Positions 1 to 9,421 of a stretch of 64,000 nucleotides of DNA are shown here, piece after piece. Both the position numbers and the translations under genes were made by a program. The notes below the pieces were generated by a model. It was not told the DNA's origin and did not search any database. It saw nothing but the letters and a program-made list of their open reading frames with translations. Source of the DNA: Pleurodeles waltl (lineage: Eukaryota > Chordata > Amphibia > Caudata > Salamandridae); the NCBI RefSeq assembly GCF_031143425.1, contig NC_090444.1, positions 1,310,137,324 to 1,310,201,323 of the forward strand, in the 5' to 3' direction. The stretch's first letter is position 1. Each line of letters opens with the position of its first letter.

Positions 1-762
1 TCCAATGGATGGGAGGGGGTTGCATATGGGGTCAAAGCAGTTAAAGAATGGCTCAGAACACTTTGGCACCCTCTGATGAATCCACACAAAATTTGGCAGA
101 CTTCAGAGGGTTTAGCTTATGGTTGGTAATCTCAAGTTATGAGCAAATCCTTTAGGAGGGTCAAAAATTAAATGGATTGGAAATCAGAGTTTCATTCATT
201 AATACCTTTGGTGTTGTTCAATTAATCTGTGCCAAATTTGGCAGCTAGCATATTCAGTGTGATGCAAGGCAAGACAAGCCCTGTGACTAACCCCCTGCAC
301 ACAGCCGAAGGTGCTTTGAGACAAGTCCTGGCTGAAAGGTGTAAACTGTGCAGAATGGGTACATGGCAGGTCATGTGCACTGGGTGTTTGGCGGCCACAG
401 AAAGTTGGTCATAGGTGCTAGCCCTGCAGCCAAACCCCATAACCCATAAATAAAGACTATGCGCAGCGTGGTTGGGATAGTCATGGCGGGTTGGGAGCAG
501 GGTCTGGCTGCAGACCCCATTGCGAAAGTGGAGATTAAAAATTAAGAAAATCAGAAAAAACTATTCAGCTCCCTGAAAAAACACAGTTAAGACCTGAGCT
601 ATTTTTGAGGCTCAAATGTGTAAAACAGCTGAAATTTTCCAGTTATGTTTAAGAGCGCACATAAGACACAACATAACTCATGGTTGTGAAACATGTTGTT
701 CTCCAGTTAGGTCTAATGTTCACGGCAGTCAACCATGACTTATTTCGACAGTGACTTCAGTG

Positions 763-766
<4 letters not shown>
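1..766. other. non-coding stretch, old repeat debris
   Basis: No supported gene. The short open frames near 222-440 have no recognisable domain and overlap on both strands. A phrase near 75-105 (gatgaatccacacaaaattt) resembles one near 930 (gatgaatcttcacgaaattt), so this is probably degraded dispersed repeat sequence. Confidence 0.5.
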
Positions 767-822
<56 letters not shown>

Positions 823-832
823 TATATGTATA
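767..832. repeat. (TA)n(CA)n compound microsatellite
   Basis: An uninterrupted run of TA dinucleotides is followed by CA dinucleotides and then a short TATATGTATA tail. Simple sequence with no coding meaning. Confidence 0.95.
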
Positions 833-1489
833 TTTTACCTACTGGTGCCCGCCAGTAGGTAGTTATAGTTAGGACCTAGTTTCTGTAGGAAAAGCTTTTT
901 TTCACTTGTATATATCTTTGGTACTGTTTGATGAATCTTCACGAAATTTGCCAAAAAAAGGGTACCCAAGAATTTTGTTGTGCATGGGAAGTTTCAGGTT
1001 GATCTGTCAAGCAAGGGCCGATAAAAAGGAAGGGGAGAAAAAGTGCATTTCTCATGTCAATTTCTATAGAATTTTTGTACACGACTACAGCCTGAACCGC
1101 TGGACGAAATTACACCAACTTTGGCAGAAAGGTAGGTTTCAGTATGGAGATTGCATTTTTTGTTATTTGATATGTTAAATCCGTTCAGTAGCAAACCCTC
1201 CTGATCTTGTGCAGAGATCTGATTGGCTGCCAACATTTCAAACAGGAAGTGTTAGAAGCCATTTTTGGACTCAGCTTCTGCCGAGTGCCCAAAAAACAAA
1301 AAAAGAAAAGGGGGCATGGAATGTTACCCTATCCCCCTAGCTTTGGTCCAAGGATCCCCCAGGGCTAAAAAGCATTTTTTTTAATTCACTGTGAAATTCG
1401 CTTTTCAATTTGCCCCTGGATGGGTCAGGTCCCAGGGGCATTCCCAAAATATAGGAGGGGCGCAGGACCCTACTTCTAGGGCTTATCAA
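833..1489. other. non-coding repeat-derived stretch
   Basis: No gene recognised. The open frame at 906-1178 has no known domain. Phrases such as actttggcagaaagg and aaatccgttcagtag recur in altered form near 3160, so this looks like several old copies of one dispersed family. Confidence 0.4.
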
Positions 1490-1962
1490 AGCACAGGGGA
1501 CCACCACCTCCGAAGATACAGACCCCTGTGCCCCGGATACCACGACCTCCCTGGGGCAAGTAATACAAAATAAATGGGGACCCCGTTAACCCCCATCAGG
1601 CCCTGGGGACCACCACCTCTTTGGTGCTACAATGATTTAATCTGCCGGGACCAAGGCAGAGCTCCCCGCACCCTGGGGACCACCACCTCCCCAGGGCAAG
1701 TGATGTAAAATGAATGGGGGGTCCCTCAGACCCTCCTAGGCCCGGGGGACCACCATCTCCCTGGAACTACAATTATTTAATATGCATGGGGGCCACCTCC
1801 CTGGTGCCAAATGTAGTAAGTTAATTGGGGGTAGACCCCCCTGAGTCCCAGGAACCACTACCTTCCCGGGGCTACAATATGTAATGAGGAGAGGGCCCAT
1901 TTCGGACCCGCAACCCTAGGGACCACCACCTCCCCACGGCCAAATCAAAAGAAGAAGGGGGC
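1490..1962 (+). repeat. degenerate ~70-bp tandem repeat, left arm of a foldback
   Basis: The core gaccaccacctcc recurs at about 1499, 1608, 1678, 1748, 1852 and 1919, mostly about 70 bp apart, each followed by a C/G-rich phrase and a TA-rich phrase. The same core appears in reverse complement at 2450-2790, so the two arrays form the arms of a large inverted structure. Confidence 0.7.
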
Positions 1963-2032
1963 CTCCTGGAGCCATACATGGCTCTGGGGACTGCCATCCC
2001 CAAGAACAGGCCATGCCCACCCTCAGGAAGTA

Positions 2033-2089
2033 ACTGTTTGCTTTTGCTTGGCGGGAGCTGACATCTCCCATCAAGCAAAAGCAAACAGT
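2033..2089. repeat. 18-bp-arm inverted repeat (hairpin)
   Basis: Arms actgtttgcttttgcttg and caagcaaaagcaaacagt are perfectly complementary. Inside them gggag and ctccc also pair. It lies near the centre of the larger foldback structure. Confidence 0.85.
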
Positions 2090-2135
2090 CCCACAAGAGG
2101 GAGCTTAAAAAATGTTCCCCCTTGCTGAAAGCACG

Positions 2136-2189
2136 GTTTTCATCTCTTTTCCTGCCTGTTGTTATGTGGCCAGGGAAAGAGATGAAAAC
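2136..2189. repeat. 14-bp-arm inverted repeat
   Basis: gttttcatctcttt pairs with aaagagatgaaaac, and tcctg/caggga next to them extends the pairing. It is a second hairpin in the centre of the foldback region. Confidence 0.75.
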
Positions 2190-2449
2190 ATTGTTCTCAC
2201 ATGCAGGGCGCTGCTATTTCTGGCAGCTTCATGCATGGGGAGCAATGCCTGCTCCTGCAGGAAACGGGAGCTGGATGGGACCACTGTGCCATGAGGCTTC
2301 CCCTGCGGCCCCCATAAATGTTTACAGGGTGCCCTCGGTGGGGCCTGGGCACCCATGAAAACGTGGCTGAGCTCTGGGGAATGGGGTCCCTGGGGCTGAA
2401 AATAGCCTTGGGAGAGGGCTCACATGCCCCCACTCTCTTTTTAAAATAA

Positions 2450-2790
2450 GTATTTGACTCTGGGGAGGTGCCCATCCCCGGGGCCCAGGGGGTCCATGTG
2501 GTGCCCCATAAAAATAATAAAAATAGCTCTGGGGAGGTGGTGGGCCCTGGGGCCCGGAGGGGTGCTTGTACCCCCGTTCTAAATAATTTTAAAAGAGCCC
2601 CGGGGAGGTGGTGGTCCGCGGGTCCTGGTGGGATCCACGTAACCCCGCTATAAAAAATTTAAATAGAGCCCAGTGGAGGTGGAGGTCCCCATGGCCCGGG
2701 GGGATCTGTGAGGCCCCTCTAAGTTTTTTTTGATGCAGCCCCGGGGAGGTGGTAGTCCCCGGGACACAGGGGTGTCTGCGCAGCACTCTA
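2450..2790 (-). repeat. degenerate ~70-bp tandem repeat, right arm of the foldback
   Basis: ggggaggtg recurs at about 2462, 2533, 2605, 2674 and 2744, so the period is 69-72 bp. The units are inverted relative to those at 1490-1962. Open frames here are chance frames in G/C-rich repeats. Confidence 0.75.
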
Positions 2791-2927
2791 TTTTTTATTG
2801 TTGCCCTCTTACTTGATACTTGAAATAACTCTAACTATAACAAGTGAATTTATATGGTTTTGTGCGTTTAAATGTAAGCCTAACTATAACTTCCCTTTGG
2901 TTTTTATAGTGAATACATACATATATA

Positions 2928-3110
2928 CTTTCACACCCATGCACACCCTCTCACACCCAGAGACACAATTTCACACCCACTCTCAGACCCAGGCAGACAC
3001 TCTCACACTCCGTCTCACACCCACAGACACTCTTACACCCACTTGCACAACCAGTGACACCATCTCACGCCCACTCTCACATTCAGACACTCTCACACCC
3101 AGAGCAGAAA
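2928..3110. repeat. CA/CACTCT-rich low-complexity tract
   Basis: Repeated cacacccactctcacac-type phrases, an impure simple repeat. The 105-residue frame across it is compositionally driven and not credible as a gene. Confidence 0.85.
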
Positions 3111-3539
3111 GCTAGCTTTTGGTCCGGAAAGTGTGCTTTTTGTGATTTGGGGTAAATCCATTCCGTAGTTTATGAGATATTAAATGTAAACAAATATAGA
3201 TAGGGATGCAGATCCTCTGCGGATCCATCTGTGGGGGATCAATGGACTCACATGCCAATGGAAGAATCTGATTGGCTGGCCACAACCTGACAGGGAAGTT
3301 GAGGCCACCATTTTGTTTTTATCAGGAAATGGTCCCCAGGGCTGAAATGTAGGCTCCATGGGTTTGATAAAAATGCTTTGAAATAGTACTTAAAGGGCTG
3401 AAAATGCCTAGAACCTATTTTTTATGGGTTCCAAGGTCTGCGGATCCACCCATTGGTCTCAGAATATATATCATAACATTCCATGAAATTCTTCAAGGGC
3501 GACCGCACTCCAGGGTCTCGTATTTCAAAAAGTTCATTT
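3111..3539. other. non-coding stretch, repeat-derived
   Basis: No gene seen. Phrases such as ttgtgatttggggtaaatcc and gatctgattggctg echo the 1140-1230 region, so this is again dispersed repeat debris. Confidence 0.4.
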
Positions 3540-3576
3540 ATTTGGGCTCCATTAATTCGATTTCAGCACAAAAACC

Positions 3577-3622
3577 ACCCGCCCTACGCGTTTCGGTCTG
3601 GAAGACCTTGATCACGGGCCTT
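3577..3622 (-). ncRNA. hammerhead ribozyme-like motif of the PLE
   Basis: On the minus strand: GCCC (stem I), GTGATCA in the place of CTGATGA, an extra A, stem II GGTCT/AGACC with loop TCC, GAAA, the tiny palindrome CGCG (stem III), TA, then GGGC closing stem I. The C3 and G8 positions of the usual core are swapped to G3 and C8, which would keep the C3-G8 pairing. Such ribozymes are known from PLE pseudo-LTRs. Activity is untested. Confidence 0.6.
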
Positions 3623-4026
3623 TCCGGTTGAGGGTTCATGTTTCCGAATTTATATGTCACAGTAATACATTTTAGCAAAATGCATTTTTTAAGTCCACGC
3701 TAAAACTACTCATCTCTACTTGCAAGATTTGAAAACTGTGATATAAACATTTAAAACTCCCCCACAATCTCTAAATAAACTCAAATGTTATTTTGCACAT
3801 CTTGTGCTCATACTGCAGCATTCTGGGAGTTGTAGTTGCCACCAAACAAACTGTCCTAATTCATCTAATCAGTGTTTGCCTCATAAATGTGTATCTGTGA
3901 CAATATGTATATTTCACACCCCAAAATTGAATAACTAAAAATAGTAAACAAACTGAATATTAGCTACAAAAGATTCTACATGAAACAAACAGTATTTGTG
4001 TCATTTACAATGGCTAAGGTGAGCTT

Positions 4027-4883
4027 TTACAGATGTACAAATAATTCCTCATCCTGGTTCATCCCCAGAGGGGTCAGAGTGCGGATTTCCAAAATATGTT
4101 TTGACTCTAGTTGTCGTAGTCTCTTTTCTCTATCCCCTCCTCGTTCATTAATGGGGACGTGGTCTGTTGCATAAAAAATCATGGTTTCCCTTTGGCTGTC
4201 ATGTACTTGCTCCATGTGTTTAGCCGTGGCATAAATTCTGTCTGTATTTGTAGTGGCACAAACATGTTCTAATATCCTTTTTTTCGTTTCACATAAAGTC
4301 CTCCCAATATATTTTAAGCCACAAGGGCATTCAATAACATATACTGTGAAAAGGTGATATGTTGTTTGTTGGTTTTTGTGCCTCCATTACCAATGGTGTA
4401 TTCCTTAGTATTTCTCGCGATTCTACACGCTTTGCAGTTGCCACATTTCCAGAAGCCTGATTTTTTAAGTCAATTACCCTTTTTCTGGGAGCTAAAATGA
4501 CTTTTTGTCATTCTATCCCGCAAGCTTGGTGCCCTTCTAAAAGTCATTCTAGGATAATCTCCCACAATCTCACTTACTGTAGAGTCCAATTGAAGGATAG
4601 ACCAATGTTTTGTTAAAATCTTGCGTAACTGGGAAGCATTGCTGGAATATGTTGTGATGAAACGTATGGGATCCTCCAATTTGCTTTTCAACAAAGAGGA
4701 TGTTTTATGAACTAATTCCATTCTCTGTCTTTTATATAGGTTTCTGTACCCAGGAACGTCACATATCGTGGTGCTTAAATTCCAGCAGAAGGTGAGTAAC
4801 CTTGAAAGTAAAGTTGAAAAGGTTGTCATTAATGGTTCCCTTGTATGAGAGTGGTGCACCATTCTTGTGCTTGCTTTTTGCAC
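4027..4883 (-). pseudogene. PLE reverse transcriptase C-terminus plus GIY-YIG endonuclease (broken)
   Basis: The upstream piece (4883-4470) has the typical end of a PLE reverse transcriptase: a segment like FITTYSSNASQLRKILTKHW, then the RRAPSLRDRMTKS-type motif. The reading frame is then disrupted. Another frame at about 4360-4215 has the endonuclease start VYVIECPCGLKYIGRT, giving the Y..YIG pattern of GIY-YIG nucleases. The last part (4215-4027) ends with LEIRTLTPLGMNQDEEL, the usual PLE C-terminus. The fingers and palm, including the catalytic YxDD, are absent, so it is a 5'-truncated, frameshifted copy with no expected activity. Confidence 0.75.
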
Positions 4884-4930
4884 ACTTTCAGTGAGAAGAA
4901 AAGATAACTGAAACTGAGAGACAAATGTTT

Positions 4931-5265
4931 ATATTGGATTAATCAATGTTGATGTACACAGTGATACGTTTTCATATACGAACAAAGTTGCATTGCCATT
5001 TTTATATTCCCGCGTTGTAAACTTTCTGTCATGTACCTAAGTGGTCAGATCTGCTCTGAGACCCAGGCCTGAAGGTTAATCACTGACAGGTCACAAGTTA
5101 GGTAACACTTAGCCGCCAGCCAAACGCACAAACAGGAAAACTTAGATCAGATCCCAGAGATAGGTAGTAACACCACAATGGTCTCCAGAGATTGGCCACA
5201 ATAAAACACACATGGTCAGAGGTATGTGTGCATTCCCAAAAACACTATAAAGGTAGATATCACAT
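4931..5265. other. non-coding flank of Harbinger element 1
   Basis: No gene or clear repeat structure recognised. It lies between the PLE relic and the left end of the Harbinger-like element. The phrase agttaggtaacacttagcc near 5097 resembles agttaggtacacttagcc just right of the element at 13838, which may be an old local duplication. Confidence 0.4.
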
Positions 5266-5618
5266 TTAGGTCCTCATTACAACATTGGCAGTAAGTGCCA
5301 CTTACCGCCATGCTGACTGCTGCCAACATACAACGACTGCGGCAGTATACCGCTACCCGTATTATGACACACACATAGAAATCCACCACTATACAGACAC
5401 ACACACAAGTCCGCCAGCCCAAAGGTCAGTGATAAACTGGCAGTACCAAAACCCTCACCATTACGCCAACAGAAATACGCCCACAGCATCATCACCCACG
5501 AATCACCGCAGCGGTCGTTCAACCGCGGTAAACCATTGGTGGTACAGACCACCGCGCTCAAAATACACACACAGATACAAAACTACACCACATTGGACAA
5601 TTCAAACTACACACACCT

Positions 5619-5650
<32 letters not shown>

Positions 5651-5872
5651 ACACCCACACTCCCACACCAATATAAAACACACACCCACACTACACACTA
5701 CCCACAACCCTTTACGACCCAAAGATTTTGGCAAGTGAGAGAGAAACAAGCTAGGAGCACCCACTGAATCTGAACCACAAAACACCATCACCCATACACC
5801 ATACACGCACCTCACAGCACACACCCCAATGCATCACCCCACACCCTCACACACACCACTCACACTACACCC

Positions 5873-7416
5873 ATGGCTCCACAAAGACACCCCAGGTTCT
5901 CAGAGTAGGAGCTAAGGGTTATGGTGGAGGAAATCATCCGGGTAGAGTCACAGCTATTTGGATCACAGGTGCAGCAGACATCTGTTGCAAGGAAGATGGA
6001 GCTATGGCGGAGAGTCGTGGACAGGGTCAACACCGTGGGACAGCACCCAAGAACAAGGGGTGACATCAGGAAGAGGTGGAATGCCCTACAGGGGAAGGTA
6101 CTTTCCGTGGTTGCAAGACACCAGATAGCTGTACAGAGGACTGGCGGTGGACCCCCACCTCCTCCCCCACAACTAACAACATGGGAGAAGCAAGTCTTGG
6201 CGATCATGCATCCTGAGGGCCTGGCAGGAGTAGCAGGAGGACTGGACTCTGGTAAGTCAAATCTTTACTACTTTATCCCCCACCCTACCTGCATGCCATC
6301 ACAAACAACAACCCCTTCCCTCACCCCCATCAGCCCACCACCACACATATATCCCACCATTACAACCCACCCATCCCAATACCAAGCCCTGCATGCAACA
6401 CCAATGCATGGACCCCCATCACAGACCTGCATGGACACCCATCACCACAGCATGCACACTAGTGACAAACACTTAGCCAAACAAATCACAACTCATACAA
6501 GCCAAAGCTGCGTTGATAATAACAACCATAGAGGGAAACATACCCATGCACAAGATGGCAACGCAGAAACAATAACACTGCATTTACATCCCCACAGGAC
6601 CTCCACTCAACGTCACCGGAGACGAGGTGCCAGCCACATCCAGTCCCCCCCAGAAGAGGCCACAGTGATGACAGCAGCTCTGCACGCCTGGATCACGATG
6701 ACCAACCTGGCCCATCAGGGACCTCTAGACAGTCGGTTACCCAGGCACAGTCCCAACCCACCACAGAGCCTCCCCCCTCAGGAAACACCAGCACAGCACC
6801 CACCCAGCGGGCCCATCCTTCTGTCCCCAGGACACGTCATTCAGCAATGTGTCCACCACTACAGGGAACACAGGCAACCCCACAAACACAGGACAATTAG
6901 TGACCTGGAGTCAGTGGGCACACGGTTCAGGGGACAGAGGACCATGACAACAGGGAAGCTGGGAGGACTGCTGTGCGACAGTGGGAGGACAGGCCCAGGG
7001 AACCGACTCTCCACGAGGCACTCACCAACATCCTGGCAGCATACCACCATTCCCAGGAGACCATGGGCCAGATACTGGCCAAGTTGCAGGAGACCCAGCG
7101 GCTGCAGGACGAACAGTACCTGGGGATCAGGGAGGACCTGAGGGACATCCACACCACCCTGGTCACCAGTGCAGAGGAGCTGGCAGACATGGCCAGCACC
7201 ATGAGGAAGGCAGTGGCACACCAATGGGCCCCTGACAACAGCCACACTGAAGAACAGCCCTCCACCTCCGCCGACGTTAGTGGACAGGAGGCCCCGCCAC
7301 AGGAACAACAGGCCTCCAGCACCCCACCCCCTGAAGAAGGAGAACTACCCCGCAAACGGTCCCTGCGATCCAGGCAGAAGCCAGAGAACATTGCCAAGAC
7401 CCCCGCCAGGAAATAA
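5873..7416 (+). pseudogene. Myb/SANT-like protein A of Harbinger element 1 (broken)
   Basis: Homologous to the better copy at 38821. The start MAPQRHPRFS is intact but a TAG at 5906-5908 interrupts the Myb/SANT-like helices (VMVEEIIRVESQLFG through TRGDIRKRWNALQGKV). Exon 1 ends at 6251 (donor gtaagt) and exon 2 starts at 6598 after a CACAG acceptor. The spliced frame soon shifts, and the C-terminal part (PTLHEALTNILAAYHHSQ onward) is in another frame ending at 7416. This copy keeps a basic tail (RKRSLRSRQKPENIAK) that element 2 has lost to a frame change. In Harbinger transposons the Myb-like partner is known to help bring transposase to the nucleus and DNA ends. AATAAA follows at 7586. Confidence 0.75.
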
Positions 7417-7585
7417 GACTCTCCTGATTGTCACCCTTGTGTGCCACTCTGTCACCCTGCCCACCTTGAACTGCCATTGCTCCACTTCCTATGCCCCCTT
7501 GGACAATGCACCTGTGCAACAAATAGACTGGACTCTACCCTGCAACCCAGCCCATTTCAATACCCCCTCCACTTATTAGCACCTA

Positions 7586-7591
7586 AATAAA
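7586..7591 (+). terminator. polyadenylation signal AATAAA, Myb-like A of element 1
   Basis: AATAAA lies 170 bp past the end of Myb-like A. The homologous position in element 2 (40616) has the same signal, so it is conserved between the copies. Confidence 0.6.
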
Positions 7592-7879
7592 CACCCTTGG
7601 AACAAATTCAAGTATGGAGTCTGTCAATTGTTTGACATATGTAAACGTTTAACAAATTGTAAACATTGCAATTCAAATGTACTGTAATATTTACATAGGT
7701 ATGATCTGTAGTGGGCAGCAGTGTACACACCAGGAGCCAGAGTGGGGCACAGAGATCTAAAAATAGAGATGCCAAAGGGTACAGTAAATGGCCATAGAAA
7801 TAGGGAAATCAGGCTGCCATCTCCAATGTCAAACACAAAACTGCAATGGAAGGTGAAGTTACAGTGTCTTACCTGTGTG

Positions 7880-9034
7880 TCACTGGAAGTACTGTTGAAT
7901 TAGTGTAGTTCTGTTGTCCACATCCTCTTCCTCTGCCTCCTCTTCGTCACTGTCCACAGGCTCTACTGCTGCCACACGACCATCCCCAGGCTCATCCTCC
8001 TGCAGAAAAGGCACCTGGTGTCTCAAGGCCAGATTGTGCAACATGCAACGATGATCTGGCACACCTTCTTGGGTGAGTAGTACAGGGATCCACCAGTCAG
8101 ATGGAGGCACCGGAATGTGGCCTTCAGGAGGCCAACGGTTCATTCAATGATCCTCCTTGTTTGCCCATGTGGCTCATTGTAACTTTCCTCTGCCCTTGTC
8201 CTGGCATTCCTCACTGGGGTCAGTAGCCATGAGAGGTTGGGATAACCAGAGTCACCTGCAAATATCGAGGGATACCTGTTAGTCACACACTCACCCTTAG
8301 GGCCAAACTGGGTTGGGACCATGGGCTCACCTATTAGCCACACCCTGTGCCTCTGGATTTGAGACATCACATATGGGATGCTGCTATTCCTCAAGATAAA
8401 GGCATCATGGCATCATGCACAGGGCCAGGATACTTTCCATTGACATGGGAGATGTACTGGTCCGCCAAACACACCATCTGCTCATTCAGAGAGTCAAAGC
8501 TTTTTCTATTTCTAACACTTGTTCATTTCTCCGGGGGGGGGGGGGGGCAAGTGCAATATGTGTACCATCAGTAGCACCAATGATGTTGGGGATATGTCCC
8601 AGTGCCTAGAAGTCAGCCTTCACTGTGGCCAAATCCTCCACCTGGGGGAATACGATATAGCTGCGCATGTGTTTCATCAGGGCAGACAACACTCTGGTCA
8701 GCAAGTTTGAGAACATAGGCTGTGACATCCCTGATGTTATGGCCACTGTCGCTTGGAAGGAACCACTTGCCAGGAAATGGAGCACTGACAGGACCTGCAC
8801 TAGAGGGGCGATACCTGTGGGGTGGCGGATAGCTGATATCAGGTCTGGCTCCAATTGGGCACACACTTCTTGGATTGTGGCCCTATCAAGTCTGTAGGTC
8901 AGGATAATGTGCCTGTCCTCCATTGTCACAAGGTCCACCAGGGGTCTGTACACGGGGGGATGTCTCCATCTCCTAATCATCCTCAGTGGTTGAAATCTAG
9001 GGTGAAAAACGGTGAGCAGAAGGTCATATTCAAA
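7880..9034 (-). pseudogene. HARBI1-like DDE transposase of element 1 (broken)
   Basis: Homologous along its length to the 40911-41981 transposase. The N-terminal part (9034-8606) holds the helical region (VQVLSVLHFLASGSFQATV) and ends in a stop before ALGHIPN. The first acidic residue is still visible in GATDGTH, but a run of 15 G (8533-8547) and frameshifts break the middle. The second (GDSGYP) and third (RRIIE) catalytic positions are in an open piece at 8394-8140, followed by a frameshifted tail ending in IQQYFQ. A 75-bp intron-like insert at 8256-8330 separates HRVWLIG from DSGYP. Nonfunctional. Confidence 0.8.
8256..8330 (-). other. 75-bp GT-AG intron in transposase, absent from element 2
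   Basis: On the minus strand the insert starts gtgagc and ends tttgcag. Removing it joins the codon G|GT so that WLIG is followed by DSGYP, exactly as in the uninterrupted element 2 gene. At 75 bp with no stop codon it can also be read through as 25 extra residues. Confidence 0.7.
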
Positions 9035-9421
9035 CATATTTCCACATTAACATGCAATTTTTGCTTTACAGAAACAGTAAGTGAACTTGCAAGACAGTTG
9101 ATGTGCTAATGTCTGCTGTGATGCTGTTAGGTGCCATGGCCTCTGCCTGACCTGTGAGGAGCAACAAGTGGAAATTAGGTAATTCCGCTGGCGATGTGGG
9201 CCGTTGCGGTCGGTGGTCAATGACCGCCGTGCAACACCGCATTGGTTATCATTGGGGCCTATGGGTTCCAGGAGCCAATGGTGATGTACGCCGGCAGTGA
9301 CGGTATGCACCGCTGCGGACGTGACTGCCATTTTCTATCTGTTCACTCACTTGCTACCTGACCTTCAACAGGAAAGGACCTACACTGCAAGTGCTGCTGT
9401 GACCTGTGTCTGGAAGCGACA

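Larger units (their letters stand above)
3540..4930 (-). mobile_element. 5'-truncated Penelope-like retroelement
   Basis: Read on the minus strand the order is the end of a PLE reverse transcriptase, a Cys-rich linker, a GIY-YIG endonuclease, a 3' non-coding part, then a hammerhead-like motif. That matches the known 3' half of PLEs. Both limits are approximate; no target duplication could be recognised. It is a different PLE lineage from the copy at 55568-63556. Confidence 0.75.

Noticed and set aside
5285..5824. Open frames in the left terminal region of Harbinger element 1
   Set aside because: They are CA-microsatellite driven, on both strands, with no domain. The first real gene starts at 5873.
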